Source: Candidatus Woesearchaeota archaeon
GTDB taxonomy: Archaea; Nanobdellota; Nanobdellia; Woesearchaeales; UBA525
Assembly (NCBI GenBank): GCA_018221165.1
Contig: JAAOYD010000077.1
Span: 1-12,128 of the forward strand
Direction: 5' to 3'
DNA: 12,128 nt
The notes beneath the pieces are model-generated. The model did not search any database. It was given only the letters and a program-made list of their open reading frames with translations, and was not told where the DNA came from. Position numbers and translations under genes: made by a program. Every line of letters begins with the position of its first letter. Position 1 is the first letter of the stretch. Positions 11,244 to 12,128 of this stretch are shown one piece after another.

Positions 11244-12128
11244 TCATTTCTTCCCAACGCACGCCTTAATCAGCCCGTAGAACAACGGTGCTGGCTCGAG
11301 GAGCTTGCTCTTCAGTTCCGGATGTGCTTGGGTCGCGACGAAGTAGGTCAACTTGGGATTCTCGATGAACTCGACGAGCGTGCCGTCAGGACTCATACCG
11401 GAGAACACCATGCCGTTCTTCTCCAGAATCTTGTGATGCTCAGGGTTGACTTCGTAACGGTGACGGTGACGTTCTGAAGCTTCATCGGTGCCGTAGAGCT
11501 TCTGAATCATAGTGCCTTTCTTCAGCACAGCTGGATAGGCGCCCAATCTCATGGTGCCACCCTTGTCTTCAATCTCTTTCTGCTCTGGAAGAATATCAAC
11601 AACAGGATGTTTCGTCTTCTCATCAACTTCAGTACTGTTCGCACCTTCCAAGCCGCAGACGTTGCGAGCGAATTCAATGATGGCCATCTGGAGACCGTAG
11701 CAGATACCTAAGTATGGGATGTCGTGCTCTCTGCAATACCTGACCATCTCAATTTTCCCTTCGACTCCGCGTGAACCGAAGCCACCGGGGACGATGACGC
11801 CGTCAATGTCTTTCATTTCTTTCTCAAGGTCGTGCTGGTCGCTGGTCTCAATCCATTTCAAATCAATGCCGACGTCGAACGCGGCTTCACAATGGTGTAA
11901 CGCTTCGATAATTGAGGCGTAGCTATCCTCGAGTCGCGTATACTTGCCTGCGATAGCTATGGTAATCTTTTTACTGTGCTCTGCTGTCAGCCTATCCACC
12001 ATCTTCTGCCAGTCAACTTGTTCTTTGAGGCCGTTGATGCCGAGCTTTTCGTCGATGAAACGAAGCATGCCTTGTTGCGCGAAGTTGATGGGGATGGTGT
12101 AGACGCTGTCGACGTCGTCCGCAGAAAT
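11244..12128 (-). CDS. pyrG: CTP synthase, C-terminal part (cut at window edge)
   Basis: The last 294 residues of CTP synthase, which converts UTP to CTP with ATP and glutamine in pyrimidine nucleotide synthesis. The frame stays open to the edge and the first residues, I-S-A-D-D-V-D-S-V-Y-T-I-P, match the end of the synthetase domain, so the gene continues beyond 12128; the ATG at 12068 is internal. The glutaminase domain follows: A-G-K-Y-T at about fragment residues 60-64, P-G-G-F-G-S-R-G-V-E-G-K-I at about 114-126, the nucleophile in L-G-I-C143-Y-G-L-Q, the E-R-H-R-H-R-Y-E-V-N motif at about 219-228, and the remaining triad in A-H269-P-E271. The Tyr after the nucleophile replaces the common Leu. 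Full-length enzymes have about 535 residues, so slightly over half is visible. It lies 122 nt upstream of the Zn-ribbon promoter on the same strand. Confidence 0.97.
   Translation of the reverse strand: MSADDVDSVYTIPINFAQQGMLRFIDEKLGINGLKEQVDWQKMVDRLTAEHSKKITIAIAGKYTRLEDSYASIIEALHHCEAAFDVGIDLKWIETSDQHDLEKEMKDIDGVIVPGGFGSRGVEGKIEMVRYCREHDIPYLGICYGLQMAIIEFARNVCGLEGANSTEVDEKTKHPVVDILPEQKEIEDKGGTMRLGAYPAVLKKGTMIQKLYGTDEASERHRHRYEVNPEHHKILEKNGMVFSGMSPDGTLVEFIENPKLTYFVATQAHPELKSKLLEPAPLFYGLIKACVGKK

Noticed and set aside
11063..11257. Upstream extension of the Zn-ribbon ORF to 119 residues
   Set aside because: It would span the promoter TATA box and the hairpin, and would exceed the usual family length; the ATG at 11062 matches the family.
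1..12128. tRNA or rRNA genes, CRISPR arrays, insertion sequences, attachment sites
   Set aside because: Reading both strands, I saw no T-loop-like consensus with a cloverleaf, no spaced direct repeats, no transposase-like frame and no integrase.

Overview
The window looks like part of a compact archaeal chromosome, most likely a DPANN lineage such as Woesearchaeota or Pacearchaeota. Archaeal affiliation is well supported: an archaeal-type Trm1, an aEF-1 beta preceded by a COG2888-type Zn-ribbon gene, and TATA-box promoters throughout. The DPANN placement is my inference from the small genes, the many lipobox proteins and the Cys-patterned secreted proteins. No rRNA, tRNA, CRISPR array or insertion sequence was found.

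Layout. (1) 1-1921: a two-gene plus-strand operon for a DUF58 protein and a membrane-anchored von Willebrand A protein, the usual partners of MoxR ATPases; no MoxR gene is visible. (2) 1926-5075: a small zinc-ribbon protein on the minus strand, divergent from a large predicted lipoprotein whose stop overlaps the start of trm1. (3) 5076-5973: a previously easy-to-miss 39-residue acidic ORF, an intergenic stretch with a small hairpin, and a VTT/DedA-family membrane protein, all on the minus strand. (4) 6046-8672: an envelope cluster on the plus strand, with a Cys-repeat lipoprotein, a DUF4349 membrane protein and a lipidated cyclophilin. (5) 8669-10568, minus strand: a PHP-domain metallohydrolase, a membrane-anchored Kazal-like protein and a TauE/SafE-type transporter, each with its own promoter. 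(6) 10601-11062, minus strand: Zn-ribbon protein then aEF-1 beta, an information-processing operon. (7) 11244-12128: the C-terminal half of CTP synthase, cut by the window edge.

Regulatory logic is unusually readable. Eight genes that open a transcription unit have a TATA box centred 26 to 27.5 nt upstream of the start codon, so they should give leaderless mRNAs. Genes inside operons, and a few leadered ones, carry Shine-Dalgarno sequences matching GAGGTG. This spacing was used to choose several start codons.

The most interesting points are the conserved C-x4-A-x8-C repeats in the lipoprotein at 6046-7164, an archaeal Kazal-like domain that has lost one coherent disulfide, a COG2888-like protein that keeps only two of four Cys knuckles, the 39-residue acidic ORF, and an unexplained structured inverted repeat with a CUUG tetraloop near the promoter of the Zn-ribbon operon.
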